A stretch of DNA of 64,000 bases from positions 19,593 to 83,592 of the forward strand of contig NW_024468552.1 of NCBI RefSeq assembly GCF_001632365.1. The letters are read 5' to 3'. Positions within the stretch are counted from its first letter, which is position 1. Each line of letters begins with the position of its first letter. The notes under the pieces are model-generated. The model was not told the DNA's origin, searched no databases, and saw only the letters and a program-made list of their open reading frames with translations. Below are positions 9,895 to 22,929 of the stretch, in pieces. A program made the position numbers and the translations under genes. This stretch comes from Laetiporus sulphureus 93-53. Lineage: Eukaryota > Basidiomycota > Agaricomycetes > Polyporales > Laetiporaceae.

Positions 9895-12435
9895 ATTCCT
9901 TGCTCGTGGCGTCTCCTCACGTCACCGGTGACATATCGCGAGGACTTCTGCTTGAATGAAGAGATATATTGCAAGGATTAGGGAGGAGGCTGAGGGATAC
10001 AGTAGCGCGGAAAGAATGGAGTTAATAGACATAATTGAGAGTCATACGAATCGGCGGGTGCTGCACACCGTCCATGCACGGGTGGCAGAGCCTCGAACAG
10101 TTGAGCAACCGCCCGATGCGGAATGCTTACGGCCCGTGAAGTTTGAAGATGATAGTAAAACTCACTAGCGAGATGCACTGTCCATCACGCAGCAATGTCG
10201 CTCACCAGGATGCTTGCTGCTGACCGACTTTACAGTCATTTATGTGGGTACGGTGAGATGGCGGGGTTGCGACGGGGCACTCTCATAATCGAACTCGCCA
10301 CGGACGCACAGAAGGGCACAGTCGTGCATTTGGACTTGAGCGAGTGCATCATGCGAGTGGAGGGTTGTGTACAGACAGAAAGCGCAGGGCGCATGTCGTG
10401 CGATGGGTGTACATAGGATCAGTTGCGCGAGACGGCACTAAACAAGAGAGAGGGAGGAGCCACTGGGAGGCTCGCCACAAGTTGAACCACAACGCCACAT
10501 TCTCTCCTTGCCTGCTCGTGCCACCTCAACTCTCCTCGTAGAATACTGTCGTCGCAAATTCGACTTGATTGACAATGCCACGTCAGGAAGGTGATGAAAA
10601 ATTATATTCACTCGAAGAATTGAGTACGTCGGACTTGATCAAGACACTCTTCTAGGCTCGAGCAAGGTGACACTCGCCAACGGTGTGTCTCTGTCCGCCC
10701 TGACCGTAGCATTATCCGTACTGATCTTGACTTCGTTGCGTTCAGCATACTTCATGTCAGTAACGCTTGCTTTCAATCTAGCTCAACAGACTGAAATAAC
10801 AGCATATAGCTCAAGGATCTTGAGAGGCTGATCAAGGCAGCCGAGACTACGGTTCAAGCTATGCGGCGCGAACGGAATGCCCACGTCGCGATCAACCGTC
10901 TTCCTGCCGAAGTACTCCGGGAGATATTCGTGACGACCTGCACCGTCACACTAGCTCGATACAGATCTTCACACTACGAATGGCGCTATATAAGCACCGC
11001 CTGGAACCCAACTTGGATTGACAAGGGCAGAGCAGTCAGTCTCATGCTTGTCTGCTATCAGTGGAAAGAGATCGCCTTGGGGGTCCGGGAGCTCTGGAAT
11101 GGCATTGAAACATATTGGGAACGTGAAGGTCGTATCTTGCTAAAGAGGGTCCGGCCAAGGCCCGCTCAAGGTGCTGGCTTCTGAATAAGACGAATTGGAA
11201 TCCGGTTATGCTGTTGCGCGCGCTCTCCAAAATGTGGAGCATTCATACCGAATCCAAGAGCTGTACTGGACAGGGTCCTTGAACGGAAAATACTTTGGAA
11301 TGTCTGCGCCCTCGTTGCGGTCTTTTGCATTGCAAGATAACGAAAGTCATATGCCAGATGGGACACTCAAGCTCTTCGACAATCACACCCCGTGTCTGGA
11401 GCGCCTGTCACTGTCATGTGTGCGTTGGCTGCCCACCAATGCGTTCGCCAATCTGACATTCTTGGCTATCAAATCTTGCATTATACCCAAATTCTGCGCC
11501 AAATTACGCAGCTTGCTTGCTGGGACACCGAACCTGGTCGATCTCGGTCTGCGATGTGTGACTGACGGCGCTGACGGCTACAAGCATCACGAGCCTACGG
11601 ACACGAAGCCTGTGTCACTCGCTCGGTTGCGCCGGTTGCTGATCCAGCATATGTGGGTCGATGACATCGATTATGTCTTCCGGGACGCTCGGCTAAATGA
11701 AGACGTGTCTGTCTCGATCAAAAAGATGATAACGCATTATGGTCATGGCCGTCAAATTTTGGAATTGGTATCCACGTGGTCATTGAATGCCTTAAAACAA
11801 TCCAAAGAACCGCATTTACAGCCTCACGTCGCCATCGTCGCCGGAGCCTCTTCTGGTTTCCGTTTTGCGGTCGAGAGACGCACGACTCCGGAGGATTGGA
11901 CCACATTCGATGAGTTATGGATGCTATCCCTTTCCAGCATCTCTCATCTGTGCACGTTCGAGTGGGACGCATGTCACGGGGTGTTCAGCCTTGAACGTGT
12001 CCGCAATCTTCTCAGGCAGATGACCGCGCTTGAGACGCTGTCCGTCAACATCGAAGGTCTGACGAGTGTCGTCGACGCTCTCACACTCTTCCGCGACCCA
12101 ATCGACCCGCCTCTCTGTCCCGCACTGACGACATTGCGTATCGCCATCCGAAAAGATAGTGATTGTAACATCGTCCTGGACTCAGTCCACTCGCACCGTG
12201 CGCAGCTTGGCATCAAGCACCTGTATATCGGGCTGGTTAATCCTGAGAATGGACACTGGACACCTCGTCAAACCGTGAAGGACCAGCTGCAAGGCAATTT
12301 CGAGTCGGTGAAGTTTGGGACGCTGTCGTATGATAAGGCATACGGCATTACTTTGCCGCTGGTATGTGATGAGGAGGTGCATCGTTTGTGGCCGCCCTGG
12401 CTTTAGGTGTTGTGTGGACGAGAGATGACGTCGAT
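9895..12435 (+). repeat. Direct duplication, copy A (F-box unit)
   Basis: This segment is repeated, diverged but alignable throughout, at 13812-16285. The shared part starts in sequence upstream of the F-box gene (the CGCGAGGACTTCTG stretch at about 9940 and 13855) and ends just after the stop codons. About 680 bp of putative promoter is included. The small open frame at 9956-10168 is interrupted by stops in copy B, so it is probably non-coding. Confidence 0.8.
10575..12406 (+). pseudogene. F-box/LRR-type protein gene, copy A (broken)
   Basis: The copy starts ATG-CCA-CGT-CAG and has an N-terminal part homologous to copy B. An F-box follows (I-N-R-L-P-A-E-V-L-R-E-I-F, about 10890-10930), then the L-M-L-V-C-Y-Q-W-K-E-I-A segment typical of agaricomycete F-box proteins. 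A long C-terminal LRR-like region is open at 11195-12406. Relative to copy B, a 1-nt loss near 10653 puts a stop in exon 1. A second frame break near 11150-11190 separates the F-box from the LRR part, and stops close both frames there. The C-terminal frame is intact where copy B is broken. F-box proteins are substrate adaptors of SCF ubiquitin ligases. This copy is unlikely to make a full protein. Confidence 0.7.
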
Positions 12436-13811
12436 GGTGGTGAGACCAAATGTATGCTCATGTCTGGGTTCTCGTCTCGTCGCTCATCGCTCATCGCTCC
12501 TTAGGGCCAGTTATACCGATGTTTACAGAGAGCGGGCATGACTATTAGGGAGGGAGAAGTAAGGTAGAAGTACGTATTTTATGCTACAGCTGATGTGAAC
12601 GCGAATGCAAGCTTCGAACTGAGATGTCGTGAATGTCATGACCATGTCCTAACTCAGTTCACGGTGACGTGCACTCAGCCGCTGTCCACGCATGATGCCG
12701 CCCACGACATCTGTGGCCAAGGTGTGGCTTGTGATGTCTGAATCAGTCATGCAAGTAACTGGCGTGCCAGACTTGTCCAGGCTGGAGCTGCAGCTCTGGA
12801 GGACGTATGCACCGCTCACGCACTGTCCCGAATTGCCATTGATTTTAGGCGTCGTCGCGCTCTCAAACAGAGAAGATATGCATCAAAATACCGGTTGCGG
12901 GCCATGATGCACTCGACCATCAGTAAGTGCTTTCCTCAATTAATAGATCACTTGCGCTCGCATTCATTTGCACACAGACGTACTCGTTTCAATCTGCTCC
13001 CAATATGCTACCACGCTCCCACACTTGAAGCATTTGTACTCGGCTCTTGTGAGAGCACCATCATATGCTCTCAAGTTCACAGCTCGCAACATATGGCGAC
13101 CGACTTCCCCAAGCCAAAGCGCACGGCCGGCGCCCTAGCGAGATCGGCTCGCGATGACGATGTTCGCACCGTACCTTTCTCGCTTTCCGATGACCGCTCT
13201 CGCCTTCACGCCACTCCGCACAGATTGAGGCCATGCCCTCTGGACCCGCGCGGCCACTAGATGCAACCGTGCCCGACCATACGCATCGCATGTCCACTTC
13301 TGAGCGATATTATCAGATATCTCCAGCGTGTTTCTGTCAGAATCCTTCCATCATATACGTCGAGCGCTCGTTCTCCTGTAGCATGCCACGCAGACACAAA
13401 CGTGCTGGCTCCTTGACGAAACTTCTGGCCCGCCGCTTTTTCAATCACCACTTTCGCTCACCTGAAACATGTGGCATCCCGTGCGGGGTTCAACGCACCA
13501 TCACCAGGTACGCGCCGCACCTACGTCTGTGCGAACATCGCTGACACGATCAGATCGATTCTCGCGAACTCCATGTCGCGAAGCGAATCGCATGGATGTA
13601 CATTCTGTAAGTCACCATCCGAACGTCCCTCCCTCGTCGTTAATGCCGTTCCCCGAGCAGACGTGCATCACAGACTTGCCCTGTTGAGTTGCACACGCTG
13701 AAGCTCTGCACGAGCTCTGAAGTGGAGACTAGGCTCGCCGACCACCCGTGCATGATCAGCTTCGCACGACACTCGCTCGCTGCTCACATTCATACATAAG
13801 GATCGGATCAG
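12436..13811. other. Intergenic spacer between the F-box copies
   Basis: The spacer is unique between the two duplicated units. Only short overlapping open frames occur, none with a recognisable motif, codon pattern or splice structure. No RNA gene was seen. Confidence 0.5.
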
Positions 13812-16285
13812 TCCTTGCTCGTGGCCTCGCCTCACGCCGCCGGTGACAGATCGCGAGGACTTCTGGACGAATAATGAGATATATTGGAAGGATTGGGGAG
13901 CAGGCTGAGGGATACAATAGCGCGGAAAGAATGGAATTATCAGACATAGTTGAGAGTCATATGAACCGGCGGGTGCTGCATACCGTCCATGCACGAGTCG
14001 ACGCTCATAGCTGTCTGAGCTAATCGCCCGCCCGATGCGGAATGCTTACGACCAGTGATAATAAAACTCACTAGCGAGATGCACTGTCCATCACGCCGCA
14101 ATGTCGCCCACCAACCTGCTTGCTGCTGACCGACTTTACAGTCATATATGTGGGTACGGTGAGATGGCGGGGTCGCGACGGGGCAATCTCATAATCGAGC
14201 TCGCCACGGACGCACAGACGGGCACAGTCGTGCATTTGGACTTGAGCGAGTGTGTACAGACAGAAAACACAGGGCGCGTGGCGCACTGCGCGTGAGCTGG
14301 CACAGAACAAAGGAGCGACGCGCCACAGTGTGCCACAGTGCGGCACGGCTCGCCACATTCTCTCCTGCCACCTCAACTCTCCTCGTAAAACACTGCCATC
14401 GCAAAGTCGACTTGACCGGCAATGTCACGCCAGGAAGATGGTGAAAAAATACCTTCGCTCGAAGAGTTGAGTGCGTTGGACTTGATCAACATGCTGTCTT
14501 CCAAGCTCGAGCAAAGCGACGCTTGCCAACGGTGCGTCCCTATTCGCCCTGACCATATCATTATACATATTGATCACGACTTCATTGTATACAGCGCACG
14601 TCAGGCCAGTAATTTTTGTTCCCAATCTAGCTCAACAAACTGATATAACAGCATGTAGCTCAGGCATCTTGAAGCGCTGATCAAGGCTGCCGAGACCGCT
14701 GCAGCTCAAGCTGAGCGGCGTGACCTGACTGCCCGCGTACCAATCAACCGTCTGCCCACTGAAGTGCTCCAGGAGATATTCTTGACGAGCTGCACTGTCA
14801 AGCTAGCTGAATACAGATCTAAGCATTATCAATGCAACAACATTATGACTCTCTGGAACCCAACTTGGATTGACAGGGGCAGAGCAGTCAGTCTCATGCT
14901 CGTCTGCCATCATTGGAAAGAGATCGCCTTGGAAATCCAGGAGCTCTGGAATGGCATTGAAACGTATCAGAAACCTGAAGATCATATCTTGCCGGCGAGG
15001 CCCGCTCAAGGTGCTGGCTTGCCGCGAATGGGAAGCCACTTATCAACATGTTGTTGCGCACGCTCTCCAAAATATGGAGCATTCATCTCGAATTCAAGAG
15101 TTGTACTGGACAGGCCTTACATATCGCGACAGCAGAAATTATCTCGGGGTGCCAGCACCCTTGCTCAGGTCTCTCGCATTGCATGGGTTCCAGGGTGACA
15201 GTGCGCCACTGGCAGATGGATCATTCAAACTCTTCGACAACGATACCCCGTGTCTGGAGCACCTGTTACTGTCACGTTTGTTTTGGCTGCCCAGCAATGC
15301 ATTCGCCAAACTGACATTCTTGGCGCTCGACAAATGCGAGGTACCCAAAGCTCCCATCAAATTACGCAGCATGCTTGCGGGAACACCACACCTAGTCGAT
15401 CTCATCCTGCAAGATGTGATTGACGGCAGAAACCGGTTCGTTTCGAGCCCAGTGGAAAGTGATCTTGCGGACATGAAGCCTGTATCGCTCGCTCGGTTGC
15501 GCCGGTTGCTAATCGCGTATATGTGGGCCGACGACATCGACTATGTCTTCCGGGACGCTCAGCTAAATGAAGACGTGTCTGTCTCGATCAAACATAAAAG
15601 AAAGGGCGATGATGAGCAGCGACTTTTAGAAGTGGTATCAACTCGGTCGTTGAATGCCCTGAAGCAACCCAAAGAACTGCATTTCCAGCCGCGCGTCGCC
15701 ATCGTCACTGGAGCCTCTTCTGGTCTCCGTTCTAAATTCTTCGATAGCAGAACCCTCGAGGATTTGACCACATTCAACTGGTCACGGATCCTTCTCCTGT
15801 CCAGCATCTCTCACCTGTGCACGTTTGAGCAGAATTCACGCAGGTTGCCCGGTCTTGAACGTGTCCGTAATTTTTTAGGCGGATGACCGCACTTGAGACA
15901 CTGTCGGTCAACGTCGAGGGTCTGCCGAAGGTCATCGACGCACTCACACTCTTCCGAGATCCAACCGACCCGCCTCTCTGTCCTGCACTGACGACGCTAC
16001 GTATCGCCATCCAGAAAGATAGTGACTGTGACATCATCCTGGACTCGCTCCGCTCGCATCGTGCGCAGCTTGGCATCAAGCACCTGTATGTCGGGCTGGT
16101 CAATCCTGAGAATGTGCACTGGAGACCTCGCCAAGCTGTGAGGGATGAACTGCGTGGCGACTTCGATTCGGTGAATTTCGAGACGCTGTTGTATGATAAG
16201 GCATACGGCATTACTTTGCCGCTGGTTTGTGATGAGGAGGCGCATGCTTTGTGGCCGCGCTGGCTAGATGAGAGATGACATTGAT
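13812..16285 (+). repeat. Direct duplication, copy B (F-box unit)
   Basis: Second copy of the 9895-12435 unit, offset by about 3.9 kb. It is similar along its whole length, including the upstream region and the downstream GAGAGATGAC stretch. Confidence 0.8.
14422..16278 (+). pseudogene. F-box/LRR-type protein gene, copy B (broken)
   Basis: Exon 1 (14422-14531) is intact and joins in phase 2 across a GTGCGT...CTCAG intron to exon 2 at 14664. Exon 2 has a helix-like stretch (H-L-E-A-L-I-K-A-A-E) and an F-box (I-N-R-L-P-T-E-V-L-Q-E-I-F, about 14743-14781). The frame must shift by one base near 15000, at the same place as in copy A. A second break near 15876 is a 1-nt loss in a T run (six Ts where copy A reads CTTCTC). 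It ends one frame at 15886, and the remainder continues in another frame to 16278. The lesions make a full-length product unlikely, unless the 15000 break hides unrecognised splicing. Confidence 0.7.
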
Positions 16286-16854
16286 ACCTTCTGGTCTCCC
16301 GAGGTGCGGATGAAGTCTAGTCTGTAAGTGTTCGTTAAAGCTTCGAAGCAATGACCAGTTGACCTTAACTCAAGCAGAAATATTGCTCTTACATCACTCC
16401 TTTGCACCGTGTTTCAATGGTCCTGACGAATGAGAAAGTCATGCAGACAATGCTCGTCATGTTACGCACCATAGCAATATTTTCTCACCGGCGATTCTCG
16501 AGCGTACGAGGAGAAAGTTCAATGATCACCGTTCTTTACAATGAAATATCCACAATTTGTTTTGTCCCATGTATGATTGCAATGGAGTCACTCTGGGATG
16601 ACCCGGATGACAGCAAGTCGCACGACGAAAAACTATTCAGGAAGATGTGAGAAAATAATCAAAAAGCGAGCAAAGTAAGCTACATGAATACAGCGAACGC
16701 CACCTCCACCCTCAGAGAGAGCAGCGTCGATAAAAACACGGGTATCTGCTGACTACCAGTCGCGTACCCTCTAAGTAATCGGACAGTCCACTCCGTCACG
16801 AACTCGCCACCGCCAGACCCAGCCCAACACCGACCACCGACACACACCTCCCAC
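16286..16854. other. Intergenic region, nothing recognised
   Basis: The stretch lies between F-box copy B and the convergent end of the Rab18-like gene. It presumably holds both 3' untranslated regions. No open frame with family features was seen. Confidence 0.5.
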
Positions 16855-17778
16855 TCAACAAGAACACCCACCCTCCGCAGCCGCACCCTCTACCTGCGGA
16901 AGCTCAATACTCCCAGGCATATCGCCCTCATTTCCCGCCCGCCCCGAACCGCCCGCGCCAGTCCCACGGCGCCTCGGAGCGGTGGTCTCCCAAAGCTCAG
17001 GCGTGTCCATGATCTTCTCTACGACCTCCTGGAACGCCTGCTTGACGTTCACCGCCGTCTTCGCGGACGCCTCAATGAACAGCGAGTTCATCCGCTCCGC
17101 AAACTGCTCGCCCTCTGCGTAGCTCACTTGCCGGGAGAACTCCTAAGCAGCCGCGTCCGATGAGTTGCCATTTGGTTGTGGGCGTGGATATGGAGGGAAG
17201 AGAGGTGAAGAGGTGGAATCGGGACGCACCTTGTCGACCTTATTCCCCACCACGATCCGCACGACCGACTTGGAGACATAAGTGTCCAGCTCAGAGAACC
17301 ACCGCGGGAGCGCGTCGAACGACTCGCGATTCGCAACGTCGTACACCAAAAACACACCCTGCGCGCCTCGGTAATACGACGACGTGATCGTCCGGAACCT
17401 CTCCTGGCCCGCCGTGTCCTGCCAAAACACCACGACCATGTCATGTCAGTGGAGCGGCGCGGCGATAAGGAAGGCAATGAAAGAGAAACGCGCACCCATA
17501 TGCTAAGCTTGACCCTCCTCCCCTTCACCTCCAACTTATGTATCTACCCACCAACACATCAACACATCAGCACCAGCACCAGCACCAACGGCCACTTGAG
17601 CACCGAGACGCAATGCACGCACCCGAAAATCCACCCCAATCGTCGCACTCGCCTCCTCCTCCGGCAACCACTGCTCATCCGAGAACCGCAAGAGCAAACT
17701 ACTCTTCCCCACCGACGAGTTCCCGATCAGCAGCAGCTTCACGTTCACCGTCCCGCTCTTGTCCTTGTCCTGCGACAT
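16855..17778 (-). CDS. Rab18-like small GTPase
   Basis: Four exons on the minus strand (17623-17778, 17496-17543, 17230-17418 and 16855-17142) give 226 residues. Joins are in frame with GTGCGT/GTGCGC donors and CAG/TAG acceptors. The 48-nt exon 2 supplies the [16 protein letters not shown] segment. Motifs: P-loop G-N-S-S-V-G-K-S (residues 19-26), switch I T-I-G-V-D-F, W-D-T-A-G-Q-E at the exon 2/3 junction, N-K-V-D, and E-A-S-A-K-T. The C-terminus is C-S-C, a CxC double geranylgeranylation signal. The switch and helix sequences ([14 protein letters not shown]) fit Rab18, which acts at ER and lipid-droplet membranes in animals. All catalytic and nucleotide-binding motifs are present. Confidence 0.92.
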
Positions 17779-18279
17779 TGCGCTCGTACTCGTTTGTCGT
17801 TAGATTGTTGTGGCCGAAAGGAAATGAAGAGCGCGAAGTTGGACAAGTCGCGCGTCGTGAGCGATAGCGTAGTCAGAATACAGTCGTGTAGCAGTGAATA
17901 GCAAGGAGAAAGTGAGACCGCGCAGAGGCGATGAGCCGCTGAGGTGTGGCGTGTGGTGGCAAGTGCCAAGTGGTAGAGGAAGCGAAGCGTCCATAACGGC
18001 GTCGCGGGTTCACCCCAAGTTCCGTACCTGAACGCCGCACATTCATGTGTGCTACGCCTGTGCGGCTCCCCCCACTTCGAAAAACCTAGTGCACGATTCT
18101 GCGAAACCTCCTGTAACCAAATCTATTCGCACCAACAACGAGAACGACACATTATACAAGTACACGTATATCACACACGGATCAAATCCCGTCTATGTAG
18201 TACACACATACACCGCAACAAATCATGCATCCAGATCAGCGTCGTAAATCATGAAAGATCGTCCATCCACCAAAAGACC
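17779..18279. other. Rab18-like promoter and fungalysin 3' region
   Basis: About 500 bp between the Rab18-like start codon (17778) and the fungalysin stop (18280), both on the minus strand. It should contain the 3' end of the protease transcript's neighbour and the GTPase promoter. No clear TATA box or other gene was recognised. Confidence 0.4.
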
Positions 18280-20961
18280 CTACAGGAACGCCTCCGGCGC
18301 AGTGGTGTTGCACTTCCGCGGCACCTTAAAGTCGTTCGTGCGCACTCCTCCGCCCCACGGCGTGCGGCCCTCGACGGTGGCGTCGGGGCCGAGCCCGCGC
18401 TCGGCAAATGCAGCCCAGAGATCGCAGTGATTCTCACCGCCAGTAAGGATCGAGTCCGCCTCGATGATCGCGTCGCGCGCATCGAAGAACGACGGCCGGC
18501 AAGGCTGGAGCTTCATGCCATTGAGTACAAGTCTGCACGTTTAGTCAGTATCGTGAATGTGAAAGCGCAAATGACCGCTACGCACTGGACAATGAGCGAG
18601 TTACCGTGCTTCGGGACGAGCGGCTTGCGATCACCGTCGAGCGTCAGCTCCACCGGGCGGTAGAAATCACCCTCGGGCACCGTGCCATCCTCGCGCGGCG
18701 CAGGCGGGAACAGACTGTCGATAAATCCGTGCTTGGTGATCAGGCGCTGCGCGACAACCCAGAGCGTCTCCGCCCAGACCTCGCCGATCGCGTGGACACC
18801 CCAGTAGCCGGGCTTGTCGAGAGTCTTGTACGTCGACGGGTTAATCGTCTCGTTCTGCAAGAAGACAAAACATTAGCAAGCGAGCGGGGGGAGAACAGGA
18901 CCAACAGCGACTCACAAGAGAGTACAGGTAGTTCCGGATACCCGTCGGCCGGTTCGCAGCCCACGCACCCATCGCATAGTCCGAGTAGGTGCTCGTGCTC
19001 CTGATCATCGTCGCCAAGAAGTCTCCCCAGCCTTCGCCCATGCCTCCCGACTCGCCCCAACCAAGACAACCCGAGTTCGCAGGGCCACCAGTGAGACGGG
19101 TGCTCAGGCCGTGGCTCAGCTCGTGGATGACGATGCCCGCTTCCATGTCGCCGTCGCGGTACGGGTTCGCCGTGTTCCAGATGTACATCCTGCAGCGACC
19201 GTTCTGGCCGTCAGGCGGCGTCATGAAGTTGGCGTTGTTGTACCCGCTGCCGTCCTGTGCGTTCGCGATGACCGCATCATTCTCTTCGCCGCCGCGTCCA
19301 AAGTTGTGCTGCTGGAAGTTGCCCGAGACCTCGTCAAAGCCATACCGGTAGTACAGGTCGTGCACGAGGTTGCTCGTGTAGAAGAGCTGCGTAACCGTCG
19401 CATTGACGTACTTCTTTGCCTCGTCAGGCGCGTCGGTGCGGTCCGTCTCCGTCGGCACGTACTTGTAGTCGAACGCCAAATCGGCACCTGCGTCCGGGCG
19501 GTAGTTGAGCTCCCACGCGTTACGACCCTCCCAGTTCTCGTGCGCAAACACGTTGTTGCCCCAAGTAGTCGTCGTGTTGCGGAGCTTCTCGCCATTCGGG
19601 CCGCCCTTCACCTTGAGCGCGATCGACTGCGGGTCGTTCGCGAACGGCAGAGAGTGCCAGCCGATAGGACTCGCGAGCACATCGTAGTTCTCCTTCTGGA
19701 TGGAGCGGTTGCCCACAGACGGGTCATTGATGCCCCACGCGAACACGTTGTACGTCGCGTGCTCCGGGGATGATGGTGGCTTGGGTACGGGAATAGGCGA
19801 GTCGGATGCCCAGTCGACAACAGAAACGATGCGGTGCGGCGACGCAGCCGACACCGCAGTCTCATACCAGTTGTCCTGCATCTCCACCTCGAACTGCATG
19901 AGACGTTAGCAAATCGGTTCCTAGAATACGATCGCGCGGTGCTTACCTTCCAGACGAGCTCGAGTGCAGTGGATTCGCCTTGCGGGACCTGCACGAACGC
20001 GAGCCTGGCCTTGACGGGGCTGACGGCATCGGGGACGTTGTCAATCAAGACGGTAATCGAGCCCTGGCCTCCGACAAACTGCGTCTCCCATGTAGGTGCC
20101 ATCTTAGCCAGGAAAGGCGCGGGGTCCTCCATGATGTCTTGCGCGAGTGATGCATTGGGTGTCGCGGCGATCATGAACTGAAGGAGCGCCCGCGTCGGAT
20201 CGCTGAGTGCGTCCACGTCCTGCGCGGCGAAGGAGTGGTGATGCGCCATGAAATACGGAGTGCTGACGTGTGCGCAATTCCAGTCGAAGAAGTAGGGAAG
20301 GTCGCCGAGGGCGTTCTCGATGGAATGCGTCGCGTCCGCCAAGGTTACCTGGTCGGGCTGTGCTGCCAGTTGTTGAGCAAGAAGCTCCTCAGCCTGCACA
20401 GCGCGCGTCTCGAGCTCGGACCATAGGCCGGCACAGTGCTCGGAGTGGGCGTCTTCCAGGCCTCTAACCGAAGCAGGAAGGAATGGATCCTCCTCTGCGC
20501 CACGATAGAACTGAAAGCAGGTTAGCAGAGCGCTCGCGCGTAGATACGTTATCGCCGCTCACCGAGTCGCCATAGGAGAGCACGACACCGTCCTTCACGT
20601 TGACGTTGATATCGCCATCCGCGACTTCAATGCCGTGCAAGTACTGGCGGACGTACACGTGGGTGATGCCGGTGTTCTTGTCAGTGTACGAGTCCTTGCG
20701 GATGACAAAGGAGCTGGCCGCAGCAGTATCGCGGGTGAGGTCCTCGACGAAGTGCTGGGCCACGTCGTATGGATCGGTAGTCTCACCGAGGAGGCTGGAG
20801 AGCGAGTAGCGAGGCTCCGTGCGGTAGACGGAATGTGGGAGCACTGGTCCGAAACCGAGCGTCTTGCGACGGCGGACGACGTTGTTGCCGCTGGCAGTCG
20901 GATGCGCGAATGCGCCAGCAAGGCCGAGGGCAGCAAGCGAGGCAACTAGCAGGCCGCGCAT
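18280..20961 (-). CDS. Fungalysin-type secreted metallopeptidase (M36)
   Basis: Five exons on the minus strand: 20563-20961, 19947-20510, 18916-19893, 18586-18854 and 18280-18532. They give about 820 residues with all phases consistent. The start at 20961 gives a hydrophobic signal peptide of about 18 residues ending A-F-A-H. A long propeptide (FTP-like, with the H-V-Y-V-R-Q-Y-L-H-G-I-E-V segment) precedes the catalytic domain. The zinc site H-E-L-S-H is near residues 578-582, followed by G-L-S-T-R-L-T-G-G and, about 30 residues on, G-M-G-E-G-W-G-D with the third ligand. The last exons hold the conserved P-G-Y-W-G-V-H-A-I-G-E-V-W segment. It should be secreted and autoprocessed, degrading extracellular protein. 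An upstream in-frame start is possible but would bury the signal peptide. Confidence 0.92.
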
Positions 20962-22490
20962 GATGAGTACGCTGATAATGAGTAGATGTGGTGGGCAACT
21001 CCTCGCGTGCAGACGGAGGAGGAGGAGGAGGGGGAGAAACCAACGGACAAGAGCGTGCGCGGCCTTCTTATCGGCCGCGGAACAGCGGACGCTCGTTATG
21101 GTAACCACCCCTAATATGGGTCACCCCGCACCAGAAGCACCGCCTCCGAGAGCGCTTACGCAGCGCGTCACGCTGTGGCTGAGAGTTTCTATCACGCCCA
21201 AACGAGTAGCTGTCAGCGCCCAACTATCGCCCCATTTCACCGCACACGACCGCATCTGCAGATGGCATGCACCTCGTGCTCATCAGCTCGTGTGACATGG
21301 CAACCATAGATTGGCTCAATCCGTCGTCAGCGCGTCAGGCTTTCCGCGAACTCCGTACATACGGCGTTCAGAGATACATAGCAGGATCTACACGCGCGGA
21401 GAGATTCGGGGGGGGAGCGAGTGCACGCCCAGCTCGTCCTGACATCCGAATTGCCAATCCATCTGTCCACGGTCAGTCACATTTCGAATACTTATTCCAA
21501 ACTGATCCTGTGGGCTATTCCTTCGATCGGACTACCGGAGATACTCAGCGACGCAAGCTGTCATAGAATGGAAAGGTGTTGCGTTTGGTGAGTGCTGCTA
21601 CTCCTGTTTCTAGAAACTGTCCGTATGCTCTGGCGCTTTCGTCCGTTTTCGCGACTTCGTTTCATCCATGTGCTCCACTTTTACAGAACGTTTAATACTG
21701 CAGGCATCAACGGCGAACGCATCATTTGCCATGGGACTGCCTCCCTGCGGGAGAGACGGTCATTCACCATCGTAAACTTTATCCGGCAGGGGAAAAGCAA
21801 CGTATCCGGCCAGGTGAGCGACCATGTTCGCATATATGGCCTTGCACGAACCTACAGAATTTATAGCGCCCATCTCAGACTCTCTTTACTACCTTCGAGA
21901 TATCAGCTTCCCCCGCCATCGAGACCTATCGACTTCGCGTCACTTAAGGCTTCACATAAGACGTGCGCGCGTGTCGCAGTCATGCTCGACTGTCGCGTCG
22001 CCAGTGTCAAAAGAACGTGCCCGGAACACTTCCATTCATCAAGGTCAAGGTCCCTGCTCATAGCGGGCGGGATGCAGCCCAGCGAGTGTCGTGAACAAGG
22101 AGGACCCTGCGGACGGTACCTCGGAGCTGCATGGCACGAATATACTACATACAATTACATCATGGTCATACTATGCCAGGTTGAATATATTTCTTGCGCG
22201 ATGGACGTTTCGGCTGCTTGATCACACAATTTACGCGGCAAGAACAACTCAAATTTCCAAGTCATTAAGCACGAAGTGGAATGTCCGGCCGTGCGGTTTC
22301 GACGACACGGCCACTTCGCAACTCACAAATAATTCACGCAGATCTTCTCTAACAATGTGTGTATTCTATTCTGTAAACTACGGTATGGTAAACTATGCGG
22401 TACGCTACGCTACGGTACAAATGCGAGAGACGGGAGCAATGCGCGTACGTTACGGTACAGTAGCGAGTAGATATGCAAGGTATAGTGCGT
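20962..22490. other. Fungalysin promoter side and gene-free region
   Basis: The first few hundred bases are the divergent upstream region of the protease gene. The longest open frame beyond (21592-22221) has no motif, no plausible splice context and an amino-acid mix like random sequence. From about 22370 the sequence turns into repeats of TACGGTA-like words. Confidence 0.45.
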
Positions 22491-22494
22491 AACG

Positions 22495-22600
22495 GATATC
22501 GTGTCTGATAGGTATTGTATCTAGTAGGTATCGTGTCTAGCTGGTATCATGTCTAGTAGGTATCGTATCTAGAGGTATCGTATCTAGCGGGTATTCTATG
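22495..22600. repeat. Short minisatellite, about 17-bp units
   Basis: Six or so degenerate copies of GGTATCGTGTCTAGTA-like units. Flanking sequence from 22370 to 22490 and to about 22760 is built from related ACGGTA and CTACACTACA words, so the whole 0.4 kb block is low complexity. Confidence 0.8.
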
Positions 22601-22929
22601 CGATGGGTATACTACGAGAGCGGCTACCGTACGTATGAGACGAGAGACGAGGTACGGTATGTAGTACGGCTATGGTACGTCTACGGTAAGGCTACATTAA
22701 TCTATACTAAATGCAAACGTTTATGACTACACTACACTACAACTACACTACAACTAAGCTACGCTGGACCTGGAGCTTGAGGAACTGCGGGGGGAGACAA
22801 TAAGCAAGGTCACCGAGAAGAGAGAAAGAAACAGAGAAAAAGAAACAGAAAAAAGAAACAGAAAAAAAGAAACCGATTCCCCGGAACCCTTGGTTCCGCC
22901 AGTTGCCCCTACACCCTCTTGACGTTACC

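Noticed and set aside
9956..10168. Small 70-codon gene upstream of F-box copy A
   Set aside because: The duplicated sequence at 13870-14000 has stops in this frame, so it behaves as non-coding upstream DNA.
18008..18025. Possible solo Helentron 3' end (TTCACCCCAAGTT)
   Set aside because: One base differs from the terminal motif, and there is no hairpin or inverted repeat next to it.
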